Shown here one piece after another: positions 23,318 through 34,909 of a DNA stretch of 64,000 nucleotides. Location of the stretch: contig CM054183.1 in assembly GCA_028829895.1 (NCBI GenBank), positions 20,383,975-20,447,974 of the forward strand, written 5' to 3'. This DNA is from Sinotaia quadrata. Lineage: Eukaryota > Mollusca > Gastropoda > Architaenioglossa > Viviparidae. Below the pieces are notes generated by a model, which saw only the letters and a program-made list of their open reading frames with translations, did no database searches and was not told the origin of the DNA. How positions within the stretch are numbered: position 1 is the first letter of the stretch; every line of letters starts with the position of its first letter. A program made the translations under genes and the position numbers.

Positions 23318-24124
23318 GGGGGAGTTGGTTCCTGAATAATTGCAAACTGTAAGTGAACACATCTACTGTCTCTTAAAGTATATTTGAATATTATACTTAT
23401 TAAAAGGTATGTTTGCATTAGTTCAAGAATGAATAAGTATAATCAAATGAAAAATATAATAGGTCTGACTTTATTAAAAATATTTTGAAAATGTTGCTGC
23501 ATTCTAGGTCTACAGACGTTATTGTGTTCAAGCATGTAAAAACACGTATAAAGATGCTAATCTTGATCATTATTGCAACTTTACTTTTCGATTTACTACA
23601 CAGAGTCTGAGGAAGAAACCTAGATCCAAATCTCTGCGGCTAGGATTAATCTCAGAACTCCTAGTACCGATCTCTCGCTCCATTTCTCCATTTTATAAAA
23701 TCAAAGTATAAATCGCACGAAAAATGTTTTTTGGTTAATCAGATATATATATATAGTATATTAAATTGGAAGGAAAGAGTAGTAGGGGTGTGTGGGTAGC
23801 AAGTGATGATATGGAAATGCAGGTTTAAATGTGATTAATTTTGTTGACCATCCTGCTATTGTTAAAGCAATTGCTCTGCAGTTTAAAAAATAAACATAAC
23901 TTATGAATGTGATGTGATTGTCATTAAGAGGAATAAAGTTATTAATAGATTAATTATTTACTTACACTTTTTGACAAAGTGTTCTGCTAAATTGTATTAC
24001 TTGATGTGCAAATCTGTTTCAGCCATAAGGTGGGTGTTTCCAACGGAAAGGATTGTTTCACAGTAAGAGTGGTGGTGCTCAGGAGAGGCATAGAGTACTA
24101 CATCGTGACAGCTTATCCTAGATA
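22530..24124 (+). CDS. Small two-exon gene with a BECR-RNase-toxin-like C-terminus (tentative)
   Basis: The coding exons 22530-22690 and 24023-24124 join in frame: the intron splits a codon after its second base, with donor GTAAGA and acceptor TTTCAG. Together they encode about 87 residues from the ATG at 22530 to the TAG at 24120-24122. Seen: exon 1 is rich in Trp, Pro and Gly and has no signal peptide. Exon 2 is a run of beta-strand-like residues ending in TAYP before the stop. Known: several bacterial RNase-toxin domains of the BECR fold (barnase/EndoU/colicin/RelE class) end in a strand pair of this type closing with a TAYP-like motif. Inference: the gene may be a domesticated or transferred RNase-like domain. 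The resemblance rests on a short motif, so the family call is weak while the gene structure is better supported. I cannot assign catalytic residues. An upstream 5' exon is likely because a strong acceptor precedes the ATG. Confidence 0.5.
22695..24022 (+). other. Intron of the small gene, with a TG microsatellite
   Basis: AT-rich intron of about 1.3 kb containing about 57 bp of (TG)n followed by GAGAGA at 23250-23320. No other feature seen. Confidence 0.55.
24023..24124 (+). CDS. Exon 2 (terminal) of the small RNase-toxin-like gene
   Basis: The acceptor TTTCAG ends at 24022. The reading frame continues from exon 1 to the stop TAG (near 24120-24122), shortly after codons for TAYPR. It is too short to appear as a stand-alone open frame. 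The TFTVRVVV-like strand pattern gives the family hint. Confidence 0.55.
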
Positions 24125-24617
24125 ATCAAGTTCACAGCTCGTAAATCAACATCACAGCAAAAGGAAGACAATTCCAGCATAAGATAATCTGAAATGCAGC
24201 AACAGCAAAAAAGTACATATATAAAAAATTAGCAGCACGCTACAAGGCCACAACAGTGCACTTTTAATACACGATTTCAAATGAAGAATTTTAAATGGTC
24301 TTTTCATATCAGTTTTGTAATTTTACTTCTTTGTATCACTTTAGAAAGTTGATGTATTATTATTAGCTAATTTTCTGCGTGCATTTGTTTTATATTCAGA
24401 ATGTATTTACAAGATAACATATGCAGAATTATCTGAATAAGATGAATACATTATTTGATAGTTGATTTTACATTTACAAAGATGAAGAATTGTATGATTT
24501 TATTAGAGTGTGATAAAGTTAGTGGTAAATCAAATGAATATACTAATTGCAAACCAGTGATGATGATGAATTTTTTAAGTGCTCTTTTGAGTACATTTCA
24601 TCATATATGTTTGCACA

Positions 24618-25076
24618 TGTTACTAGTCAAATAGCAGTCTTTAAAGCAGGGTTCTAAAACAGAGTATAGTCACATGTTAATGGTCACACACCAGTCTTTA
24701 AAGCAGGGTTCTAAAACAAAGTATAGTCACATGTTACTGGTCACACACCAGTCTTTAAAGCAGGGTTCTAAAACAGAGTATAGTCACATGTTAATGGTCA
24801 CACACCAGTCTTTAAAGCAGGGTTCTAAAACAGAGTATAGTTACATGTTACTGGTCACACACCAGTCTTTAAAGCAGGGTTCTAAAACAGAGTATAGTCA
24901 CATGTTATTGGTCATACACCATCTTTAAAGCAGGGCTCTAAAACAGAGTATAGTCACATGTTAATGGTCACACACCAGTCTTTAAAGCGGGATTCTAAAA
25001 CAGAGTATAGTCACATGTTACTAGTCACTCAGCAGTTTTTAAAGCAGGGCTCTAAAGCAGAGTATAGTCACAAATG
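24618..25076. repeat. 57-bp minisatellite, about 8 copies
   Basis: Unit includes AGTCACATGTTACTGGTCAC and CAGTCTTTAAAGCAGGGTTC. The copies differ at scattered sites. It lies about 500 bp past the stop codon of the small gene. The open frame 24674-24928 is a 19-residue repeat of this unit. Confidence 0.95.
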
Positions 25077-25079
25077 GCA

Positions 25080-26460
25080 AACATTTTGAATACCTTTAAC
25101 TTTGTGCTTGGTAATTATTTTATCTTGCAAAATCTATATATAAAAAAAATCCAAAACTGCATATGTTTATTTATGCATGTATTTTGTAAACGGAAATGTT
25201 ACTTATATCTTCAAAAGTTATGTAAAACGTACTTATTTAGTGTCTGCATCTAAATTAATGCAACATAAGGACTGTGACTTGCAGTCGTACTTAAATGTTG
25301 TTTTCTTAATTCGTTCAATAGTAAAATAATCATTAGTACCGAGAAGTACTGGTAAATAGACATTCATCTTAGAAAATATTTTAACATTACTGAAAAATGT
25401 TTCTTTTGAAAACAAAACAAGACCATATGACACTAATGCATGTTATTTTTAAGATAAACTGTTATTTCTATTGCTCCTTTAGTTGATAAAACATATTTCA
25501 CAAGTCTTATTTGTTATATTGTTTGATTTGTTTGCAATGGAGAGGGTTTCAAACATGACAAAGAAATTATATCACAATTTCAATTCCTCACGGCAGCCTC
25601 AGTGTGAGCATACTTTTGAAACCAATAACTTAGAGATACACTTAAAACAATTTTTGAGATAGAACAGATACGACATTTAAAAAAATAAATAAATACGTTC
25701 AAGAAAACAAAGAATAATGTAAGTGAACAAGATAAGTTTATTTTTTTAAAGATGTTATTGCGTAACAGTGTCTGTGAGTCCTAACAGCAAATCCTTCCTG
25801 ATAACAGGATATGAGTGAAATCGTTGATCATGTATGTATGGTAGTGTCAGATAAAGTGTGCATAAGTCGAGGGGAGATGATGTGTGCAATTTATCTAAAT
25901 TTTCCTATTGAGTGAAAGGGGAAAAAATCATTTATTTAACATTAAGACTTAGACTTGAGATATAGATAATACGTCTAGATAAATATCTAAAACATATTTT
26001 CATTATTTCAGTACTAAATTTAATTAGAAATTCAAGAATGTTGTTTTTTTATAATTGGAGGAAAAAATCTTCAGAGCAAGCTGGTTTACCCTTATCAATA
26101 ATTTAGTGGGTTTTTTCATATTTAATAACAACAAAATAATTTTATTTTATTCAGTTTTTCGTGCAAGCCATTGTAAGATGATAAACCCCAGATATTTCAG
26201 TAATTTGAACATATCTCAACGTCCTGGCAAAGTTTAAATAGCATACAACTTTTATAAATTATTATTATTTTTAATTAAACGTGGAATGAAAATCCAATCT
26301 CTCTATCATGGACGGGGTTGCTTCATGGCGACACAAAATGATTAAAATGCTCTAGGCTATGAGCTAGTCAAGGGTGTTTCTTTGTCTGCGTGCAGTTGAG
26401 GTTTGCAAAAAATTCGAGACATTTGGTTTTATCCAGTTTCATACCTTCAGTTTGTATATA
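25080..26460. other. AT-rich intergenic sequence
   Basis: No supported gene or repeat. Short frames (25233-25433 minus, 26055-26237 plus) show no family. Confidence 0.45.
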
Positions 26461-26461
26461 A

Positions 26462-27012
26462 CAATTAAATTTTAAAATAGGGATAGGCAAATTTACTCCG
26501 CCACATACTTAAAGACCAAGTAAAGAGATATCTCAGTTAACTGTGGAAATGGGCTCAGTCAAGTCAGAGTAACCCAACCTTGGGCACTCCTTATGACAGT
26601 TTTTTTGAAAGTGTCTGAGTTGAAGTAAACACCCGAGTTGATAATGTGCTAGGAATTGCTGATGTAATGCAAACCATCCCAACTGAGTGAGTAGTTTTTA
26701 TTATCCAATTGTTATGATTTATGAGAATGAGACCAGCCAATGGACTGAGATCTAAAAGTTTACTTGCTTTAGAGAATTCTATTCCCTGATCACTTGAATT
26801 TGAAATGGCAAAGAAGTCTAGTTTTCAAAGGTGGCCATTAGTTTGATGGTGAGTTAACTGACTGGTTGAGAGGAAATGGACTTAGAAACACTTCATGCAT
26901 TTTGCTATTGATATGTTATACTTGTGTTTTAATAAGATGTACTATGTCAGTAGACTATTATTTCTACAAATGTTTGAACTAAGTTGCTCATATATATATA
27001 TATATATACATA

Positions 27013-27072
<60 letters not shown>

Positions 27073-28095
27073 AAATACTTGACATTGTTTTGATATGCTC
27101 TATTTATTATGAGGTGTGCATGTATCTGGCTAATAAATACTGTTGCAGGAATGTGTAAGTTGAGACTGGAATGTAAGAAAAAATGGAGTTATAAAGTGAT
27201 AAACTGGAACTTAGTGTTGCTCCCTGATTATATTTTTCAGGTAAAGCAGCGTTTCTATTTTCTACTTTCTGTGTATGATTTGAACCTCCTGGTTTATTGA
27301 TTGTAAACTGCTATGACCGACCGTGAGAGAGGTGGGCAGCAGTATGTAAGTATAAAGGATACACTACACTTTATCTATGTATAATGGCAATGTATGCTGA
27401 CCACATCGAGTAATTCTAGTGCAAGAAAGTTACTAGAATTGCTGTAATTATTATTCTGCTTGAGGGAGCTGGAATAGCTGGAAAAACGCCTAGGTTTCTG
27501 TGAGAGAATAGCAGTGCATCAGTGTTTTGAACTTGTGTGGAGAGAGACAAGTGGAGTTGATGGCAGACAAATAAATTTGAGACACTGTTGCAAAACCATA
27601 CTATCCTGTGATTTATATTGATATTATATTGTTGAATTGTATTTTAGGCATAAGACTGTGAATTAGAAATTATTCGAGCAAGGTTTCGTGGAAATGTCAA
27701 GTAATCTTTTTCATTGTATTTGTCATATGCATGTTTGTTTGTTGATTTAATAAATTTATTGACCTTCTTATGCATATTTATAGCCTATGTTGGAGAAGAA
27801 AGTGGGTGGATGGGGGCTTGCTTGCTAAATGTAGATTAAAGACGGATTTATCTTCTCCTTTAGTAAGAAGTTTTCCACCTACAGAATATTGTGACAGTAA
27901 ATGTTTACCTTTGATGTTGTAGAATTGAGAAAACGTTTACAGTGCCTGCATATCCGCCAAGTGAGAGAGATGAGTGGTGTCTGATGGAGAATTATATTAA
28001 TAATAAATTAAGATTCTCATCACTTGTAAACTAATTTTGGTTCATTAATTAATTAATAATAATAATATCCATTAACTAAGTGGCGTTGGCATCAC
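26462..28095 (+). mobile_element. Copy of the TGTGACA-ended dispersed element, rearranged 5' end
   Basis: From about 26555 to 28095 it is collinear with the 31.4-32.9 kb copy and, in reverse, with the 35.0-36.6 kb copy. The 3' end is GGCGTTGGCATCACA. The first about 45 bases (26462-26507) match the element's 5' terminus in inverted orientation, so this end appears flipped or belongs to a second fragment. An internal TATATA/(TG)n expansion at 26993-27070 lengthens it. There is no coding capacity. Confidence 0.65.
26993..27070. repeat. (TA)n-(TG)n compound microsatellite
   Basis: A TA run, then about 55 bp of TG, inside the dispersed element copy. Confidence 0.95.
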
Positions 28096-28099
28096 AAAG

Positions 28100-28445
28100 T
28101 GATATGCATAGAGTGGATCAACTAAATAATATATATTAGTGTCTAGGCTCACTAATCAGAACAGTCAAAGGGAGATAATTTACTTCATGTATAAATAGCC
28201 TATCAATCGCATATCTTGAAATTATTACATCTCTTACATTTTTTCTATTTTAACACATCATGTATTTATATATAATTATATAAACTAAATATAAAATCTA
28301 TTGCATTATAATAAAACTTCTAACACTTTGACAGCCATTTCAGGAGCATAAAACTAGGAGAAGAACAAATTAACAATAGAAGTTTGTATAAAACAAAAAC
28401 ATGTTTGTTAAAAGTGATAAAACTTTACACATGTTTCCAGAAAGG
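28100..28445. other. AT-rich spacer
   Basis: No gene or repeat that I can support. Confidence 0.4.
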
Positions 28446-28449
28446 CTTG

Positions 28450-28655
28450 ATGAGCCATCGCGAAAGCGACGGAAGCCAGAAGCGTCCCCTACATTCAAAA
28501 ATTGATGAGCCACTAATAACAGGGGTAAAGATGAGTGGATTACACCCCCCCCCCCCCCACAAACAAACATGGAAGAAGACAAGGAAACAGGCATTAGCAA
28601 ATGCATATACTTGGAGCCAAAAACCTCTCCATGGCCTTTATGCACGACAATTAAA
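28450..28655 (+). mobile_element. Short fragment of the second LINE family
   Basis: About 200 bp matching the start of the 17.3 kb LINE fragment. Both contain GTAAA.ATGAGTGGA, a C-rich stretch, then ACATGGA, and TGGAGCCA.AAACCTCT followed by GCACGACAA-like wording. A C14 run at 28545-28558 lies where the other copy has CCAACCCCC. Both ends are truncated. Confidence 0.7.
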
Positions 28656-28870
28656 CCAGGGTTTTCAAAGTGTTAAAAATTATTTTAGGGTGAAGAGACT
28701 TAAAATTACATATAAACCAGGGGTTTCAAAGTGTTAGAAATTATTTTAGGGTAAAGAGAGTTAAAGACTGAATTACATATAAACCAGGGTTTTCAAAGTA
28801 TTAGAAATTATTTTATGGTGAAGAGAGTTAGACTGAATTTCAAAGAGATAACAAGTCAGATTTTATAGTA
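28656..28870. repeat. Tandem array of 55-60 bp units, about 4 copies
   Basis: Unit contains AAACCAGGGTTTTCAAAGTG and TTAGAAATTATTTTAGGGT. The copies are imperfect. Confidence 0.8.
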
Positions 28871-29164
28871 AAGAGAATTAAGAGTTGAATTTCAAGTAAC
28901 TGTATAATACAACGGTATTTTATTTTAAAGAGATCTAAATATTGAAATTCAAAGATCTGTATACACCAAACCAGAATTACAGTAATGCTCCTTCCCTTAA
29001 AGAGGAAATACAAGAAGTCTTCCAAGACAACAAGAAAGAAGTAATATAAAGAATTAAATGTGGAATTAACAAGTTCATAGAAGAAAAAAAACACCTCTCG
29101 GAAAAAATATCCTTTCAACCCCATGAATTTTGTAAAATAACACAGCTTTAAAACAAGCAATTAA

Positions 29165-29495
29165 AACACGACTTCTAAAACATTAGCTTCTAAACACGAC
29201 TTCTAAAACAGCTTCTAGAACTAGACTTTTAAAACATAGATTCGTAAACACGACTTCTAAAACATAGTTTCTAGAATCTAGAACACTACTTCTAAAATTC
29301 AACTTATAAAATACTTCTAAAACATTGCTTCTAAACTATAGCTTCTATAGTCTAAAACAGGACCTCTACAATCCACTGCTTCAAAAAATCAAGACTTCTA
29401 AAACTCAGCTTCTAAAGGTCACGACTTCTAAAACGCAGCTTCTAAAGGTCACGACTTCTAAAACTCAACTTCTAAAACTCACTTCCAAAACTCAA
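29165..29495. repeat. Degenerate short repeats around ACTTCTAAAAC
   Basis: About eighteen occurrences of CTTCTAAAA at irregular 15-25 bp spacing. A 26-bp subunit (CACGACTTCTAAAACGCAGC type) is tandem at 29410-29475. Confidence 0.85.
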
Positions 29496-29744
29496 ATTAT
29501 AAAGCATTTATCAATGCATTTTCTCAGTTAGGCCAGACTGGAGTCATTATACATTAAGACTGTCAGATATTTCAAATGATCAGTAGATAAACCTCAAAGA
29601 AATAAAACTTGTAACCAAATCCACTGAGTTCTATTTTTCATTTTGTATAATTTAGACAAATTATATCTTAGTACCTGCAGTTAATCATGAGAGATGATAA
29701 ATGTAGCCTGTCTTATACAAATCTTGAATATTTATTAGAACTAC

Positions 29745-29995
29745 ACCTATTACATATATGTAATCTGTGTAGTCTTATTGAGTAAAATGTTACATATCTG
29801 TAAGAACCACATGTAAGCCAGAGATGTAGCCTGTGTAACCTTATTGAGTAAAATGTTACATATCTGTAAGAACCACATTTAAGCCAGAGACGTAGTCTGT
29901 GTAACCTTATTGAGTAAAATGTTACATATCTGTAAGAACCACATTTAAGCCATAGATGTAGTCTGTGTAACCTTATTGAGTAAAATTATATACAA
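29745..29995. repeat. Minisatellite of about 65 bp, 4 copies
   Basis: Unit contains CTTATTGAGTAAAATGTTAC and GTAAGAACCACATTTAAGCC. Confidence 0.9.
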
Positions 29996-30149
29996 TACGC
30001 CTAACGAACTACAGGTAAATCATGAAATTTTATATATATACTTATGTTTAACTGTAAAAACTATACTTGTGTTTAAATGTAAAAATTATAATTAATTTAT
30101 AACCAAAGAACAGGTAAACCACGAGAGTTAATGCATGTAACTTTCCAGT

Positions 30150-31365
30150 AATGTTACATGACTGTAATAATTATAAATACATTATAACAGAAGAACTACA
30201 AGTAAATGATGAGATTTGGTATTTGCAGCCTTGCTGGAAGAAAGCTAAAGAAATTGAAATCTACAAATAAATGATGCATGGTGCATTTACTTGGTGCATG
30301 TAAACTTGCTGGTAATGACGCATGCGTACTACACAAGTACAGGGACACTGACTTGATGCAAAAAGTATGCATAGACAATCAACAGAAACCCTAATAATAT
30401 TGCATGCGTGCTGCTGTGCGCGAGCAAAATCAACGGAGACATTGATAACGACACGTAGGTACAGTACACAACACACTGATATATTAGTACAAGTGCCTGC
30501 ATCTCTCCGTACGCTAGTCAAATTAACGGATATTAATTTTTACAATAGTCAGTAAACTGTTCTCACTTAATTAGCGTGTGCGACTTCTGCACGCCTTCAA
30601 AAAGTTTAAAAGGAACAAATCTAAATACACGTAAACATTGACTTCGATACATAAATATGCGAACACAATAAACTAAAATCCTAGTAAAAGTGCGCACGTC
30701 TCTCTGCTAGCCAGCAAAATAAATGGTTACATTAACTACTATGTTTAAGCATGCATACGTAATAAAGTGACGTACAAATAACAAAGTATGCTTCTCTTTG
30801 CATGGAAAAAACAAATACACAGAGTACGAATATTAATTACCTAATATATGTATAAACAATAAAGTGATACCACAGTAATAGTGCATTCGCCTCTCTGTAC
30901 ACAAGCAAAATACACGAATTCAGTGGTCAAGATATATATAAATATGTAAACTGGTATCATGGTAATAATATAGGCCCAATGCGCAAGCGAAATAAATGTA
31001 CCCATTTTTCTACTAAATACTTAAGTATTTATACGTAATAAACTGGTATTCCGTAAAACTACCTGAACCTTTCTGTAAGCAAGTAAAAATAAACGGATAA
31101 ATTGGCAACGAAACATAAAACTGCAAACACTAACCTCCTCGTAGTGTTGCGTACATATCTCTTTATGCAAGCAAAATAAACGGATGATATATTGACTACA
31201 ATAAATAAGTACAATAACCTGATATCATGTTATTAGAGCATGCGTGTGTCTTTAAGCAAGCAAAATAAATGGATACAGTGACTACGATAAATACGTCGGT
31301 GGGGGGGAGCTATTACATTCTGTAATAGCGTATGCGTTTCTATGCAAAAACAAACGATAATATTG
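30150..31365. repeat. Diverged minisatellite array, left part (about 90 bp period)
   Basis: Recurring wording GCAAGCAAAATAAACGGATA, then TTGACTAC.ATA and a 'gatatcctggtaatagtgc' type segment, at roughly 85-100 bp spacing (clear at about 30705, 30900, 30980, 31075, 31165, 31255). It continues on the far side of the inserted element at 31366-32885. Confidence 0.75.
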
Positions 31366-32885
31366 TATGACAGAGTAAATTTGCCTCTCCCTATTTTTAT
31401 TTAAATTGTTATAAAATTGCTAAATTGTCAGACTAACCCAACCTTCGCGATGCTCCTTATGGTGTTATTTTTGAAAGAGTCTGAGTTGAAGTAAACACCT
31501 CGAGGCCAGAATATTCTAGATTGCTGACATAATGCAAGATGAGTGAGTAGTTTTCTATTATCCAATGATTATAATTTACAAGAATGAGACTAGCCAATGG
31601 GTTGAGTTTAAGGAGTTTTCTTGCTGTAGAAAATTCTGCTCTCAAATCACTTTTGAATTAAGAAAGTCCAGTTTTGAAAGGCAGTCTTTAGATTGTTGGT
31701 GAGTTAAACTGACCGATTGAGAGAGAATAGACTTAGAAACATTTCATGCATTTTACTATTGATATGTTATACTTGTGTTTATGTAGCAATGTACTCTGTG
31801 AGTTGACTTTTATTGCTACAAGTGTTGAACTAGCTGTTCACATGTAATCTATAAGAAAACGTGACATCGGTACACTCTATTTATTGTGCGCATCAGGCTA
31901 ATGAATACTGTTGCAGGAAATTGTAATTGAGAATGGAGTGTAAGACAGAATGGAGTTATATTGTGATAAACAGGAAACTTAGGTTTGCTCCTTAATCATA
32001 TATTGCAGTGAACAAGTGGCCTTTCAGTGTCAAGTTTCAACTTTTGTTTCCTGTGTGTTGAGTTTCAAGCTTCAAGTTTCAAGTCCACGTATTCACCAGT
32101 GATAGACCTGAGTGACCAGGGAGATCCGTGAAATGTTATGGAATGTGTAAGCATAAGGGAGTACAATACATACTTTTGATGTATCAGAGTAATGTACACT
32201 GGGTACATTCTTGAGAATTCTAGTACATTGAAGGTACCAGAATTATTGTGATCATGTTCTGCTTGAAGGAATGGACATGGTGAGCAGAGCACTCAAGCGG
32301 TTCGAAAGGAAACTTCACGTCATTGTTTTCCACATTGTGGTGGGAGTCACGTGGTGACACACAGACATTTTGATATTCTGACTTGTTGCAAGGCCAGTGA
32401 AAGACTGTCAAAGCAATGCTTAATCTAGGTTTTGTAAAAGATTACAATAGCCTACCTCTAATAACTCTATTTTTATTCTCTGATAGACTAAGCTGTGATT
32501 TGTATTGACTCTATTGTTGAACTGTAATTTTATTTTTTTATATAATAAAGACTGTGTAACGTAAAATTATCTGAATTAAGTTCATGGAATATTGATGTCA
32601 AGTAATCTATTCCATTGTAATTGTAATAGGTATATTTGATTGTTCATTTCAATACATTTATTTCCACTCATGGAAATAGTATGTGACTGTAGATGTTTTA
32701 TGTTGTGGAATAGAGAAAACATTTACAGCGCGAAAAATATTCACCAGGTGAGAGAGACAATTTGGTGTCTGCTGAAGGATCATTAATAAATTAAAGATTC
32801 TGTGATTTGTGATTTAATTTGTGATTAGTTATGAAAGATTAATTAATAATAATAAACCTTTTCATTAATTGGCGTGCCTGTCACA
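31366..32885 (+). mobile_element. Near full-length dispersed element (1.52 kb) inserted in the minisatellite
   Basis: It begins TATGACAGAGTAAATTTGCC and ends GGCGTGCCTGTCACA. Flanks are TATTG on the left and TGTTG on the right. Uninterrupted units of the host array read through this point as ATATTGACTAC, giving an empty-site comparison. The TG...CA-like ends and a possible 5-bp target duplication (one mismatch) fit a solo LTR. The short TGTGACA/TGTCACA terminal inversion would also fit a non-autonomous DNA transposon. No ORF is present. Confidence 0.7.
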
Positions 32886-33560
32886 TGTTGACTACAATAA
32901 ATAAGCATGTAGATACAATAAACAGATATCCTAGGAACAGTGCGTGCGTCTGTACGTACGCAAACAAATAAACGGATACATAGACTGGGACACCTAAGTA
33001 TGCAGACATACTAAACACACAATCCAGTAATTGTGGTGTGTTTCTCTTTGCAAGCAAGCAGAATAAACGGATACATAGACTGGGACACCTACGTATGCAG
33101 ACATACTAAAGACAATCCAGTAATTGTGGTGTGTTTCTCTTTGCAAGCAAGCAGAATAAACCGATACATAAACTACGATGCATAAGTTTGCATACACCTT
33201 AAAGTGTCATTCTGTTATGAATGAACGAGTCCCTTTGTGCGCAAGTGAATACAACGAATTCATTGAATGAGTTTCATAAATTTACATACTTCACCAACAG
33301 GTTTCCTGGTTAATTTTTAGCAAGTATGTTCGCAAGCAAATAAAGGGATACGTTGACTGAGATGCATAAGTACAAAATAGACAGATATTCTGGTAATAAC
33401 GCATGCGTCTGTCTGCAAGCAAGCGAAATAAACAGAATGCATTGAGTATGATACATAACTAGGCCTGTGTATACGCCGTAAACTGATATCCTGTAATTGT
33501 GAGTGCGTCTCTCTTTTCTCAGAAAAAATAAACGGATATAATGACTGCGGTACCTAGGAG
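32886..33560. repeat. Diverged minisatellite array, right part
   Basis: It continues the array of 30150-31365. Two units (about 32985-33080 and 33085-33175) are nearly identical over about 95 bp. Confidence 0.8.
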
Positions 33561-33674
33561 GAGTAATCTCTCAGCTATCTTCCAGTTATCCACATTCCAA
33601 CTTTTACGATAACAAAGAAAGATTTTTTATCTGTTCATCTTTTAAATTTTCGATGTTGGTATTGCTTTCTTCAT

Positions 33675-33975
33675 TGCAGTCATAACATTTATAACTCTCA
33701 TGCTTTCATATGAAAATAATAGCATAATACTAATTAATTGCAGTCATAACATTTATATTACTCATGCTTTCATAATGAGAATAATAGCATAATACTAATT
33801 AATGCAGTCATAACATTTATAACTCTAATGCTTTCATAATGAGAATAATAGCATAATAATAATTAATGCAGTCATAACATTTATAACTCTAATGCTTTCA
33901 TAATGAGAATAGCATAATACTAATTAATTGCAGTTATAACATTTATAACAATCATGCTTTCATATGAAAATAATA
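33675..33975. repeat. Minisatellite of about 72 bp, 4-5 copies
   Basis: Unit contains GCAGTCATAACATTTATAAC, ATGCTTTCATAATGAGAATA and ATAGCATAATACTAATTAAT. Confidence 0.9.
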
Positions 33976-34072
33976 AACTATTCAATTATAGTTTTCCTAT
34001 GACAGAATTTATCATCACGTGTTTTCTTTCGATTTAATTGCTTCTCCCCTACTGTTCACACTGGTTTGTGAT

Positions 34073-34234
34073 CAGCACTGTACTATTATGTTCACAACAC
34101 GGCCAAGACTTAAGCAGCCCAGCAATCAGCATTGTACTAGTATGTTCACAACACGGCCAAGACTTAAACAGCCCAGCAATCAGCACTGTACCATTATGTT
34201 CACAACATGGCCAAAACTTAAACAGCCCAGCAAT
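34073..34234. repeat. 54-bp minisatellite, 3 copies
   Basis: Unit contains CAGCACTGTACTATTATGTT and CACAACACGGCCAAGACTTA, ending AGCAGCCCAGCAAT. It ends about 570 bp upstream of the cystatin start. Confidence 0.92.
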
Positions 34235-34699
34235 AAGCTTCAGTGTATCTGCTTAACAGCAATGTACATACCATGATGGAGATTCTAAAATAAAAAGGGA
34301 GTTTACAAAAAAGCTGCAATGAAAGGGTGAAATTATGGAGTGTAGAAAAATAGAGTGCCTGAGTCCATGTATAAAAAATAAATCATGGTTTTCAGTCGGA
34401 TCACAAGAGACTGTACTGACTTGAGAAAATAGACAGGCCACTGTACTGACTTGAGAAATAGACATCACGTGAGTTGCGTGTTATCAGAAACCAAAGTATC
34501 CGGGTGCACGCACGCACAGTCATACTTGGGCTAATGTTGATGACACCTAACTGGATGATTTCAGTCTAGCGGAACAGTGCAGTCATGCAGAGAGCACTTT
34601 GACGCATTTAGTAAACAACTTCCTATTGACACTGAATACCGGACATTAACGTATGTCTCTTAACTAGGTCACTTCATTGTATGGGACTAACACATACTG

Positions 34700-34708
34700 T
34701 ATATATAT
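34700..34708 (+). promoter_or_regulatory. Candidate TATA element of the cystatin gene
   Basis: TATATATAC lies about 97-105 bases upstream of the ATG at 34805. With start about 30 bases downstream (near 34730) this gives a 5' UTR of about 75 nt. The match is simple AT alternation, so it is only suggestive. Confidence 0.4.
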
Positions 34709-34804
34709 ACTACCACACACACCCTGACTGTTTCTAAATGCACTGCAACTAATACTGAACCACGGGCTGCAGCAGAATTAAACTGAAGGCACTGAGACAG
34801 AATC

Positions 34805-34909
34805 ATGTGTTCAAAGACCTCTCATAAAATGCATGAGCCATCGCCTCCTATGGGAGGCTATACGAATGAACAAGCAGCTACGGAGGAAATCCAGCAACTA
34901 TGTTCTCAG
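34805..34909 (+). CDS. CSTB-like: Cystatin exon 1
   Basis: 35 codons from ATG to CAG, then donor GTGAGA at 34910. It encodes the N-terminal segment with the GG pair and the start of the first helix. Confidence 0.9.

Noticed and set aside
24674..24928. 19-residue peptide repeat
   Set aside because: Product of the 57-bp minisatellite period.
29745..33975. Possible CRISPR-like or satellite array
   Set aside because: The units are contiguous and diverged, with no constant short repeat separated by unique spacers, and the DNA is eukaryotic.
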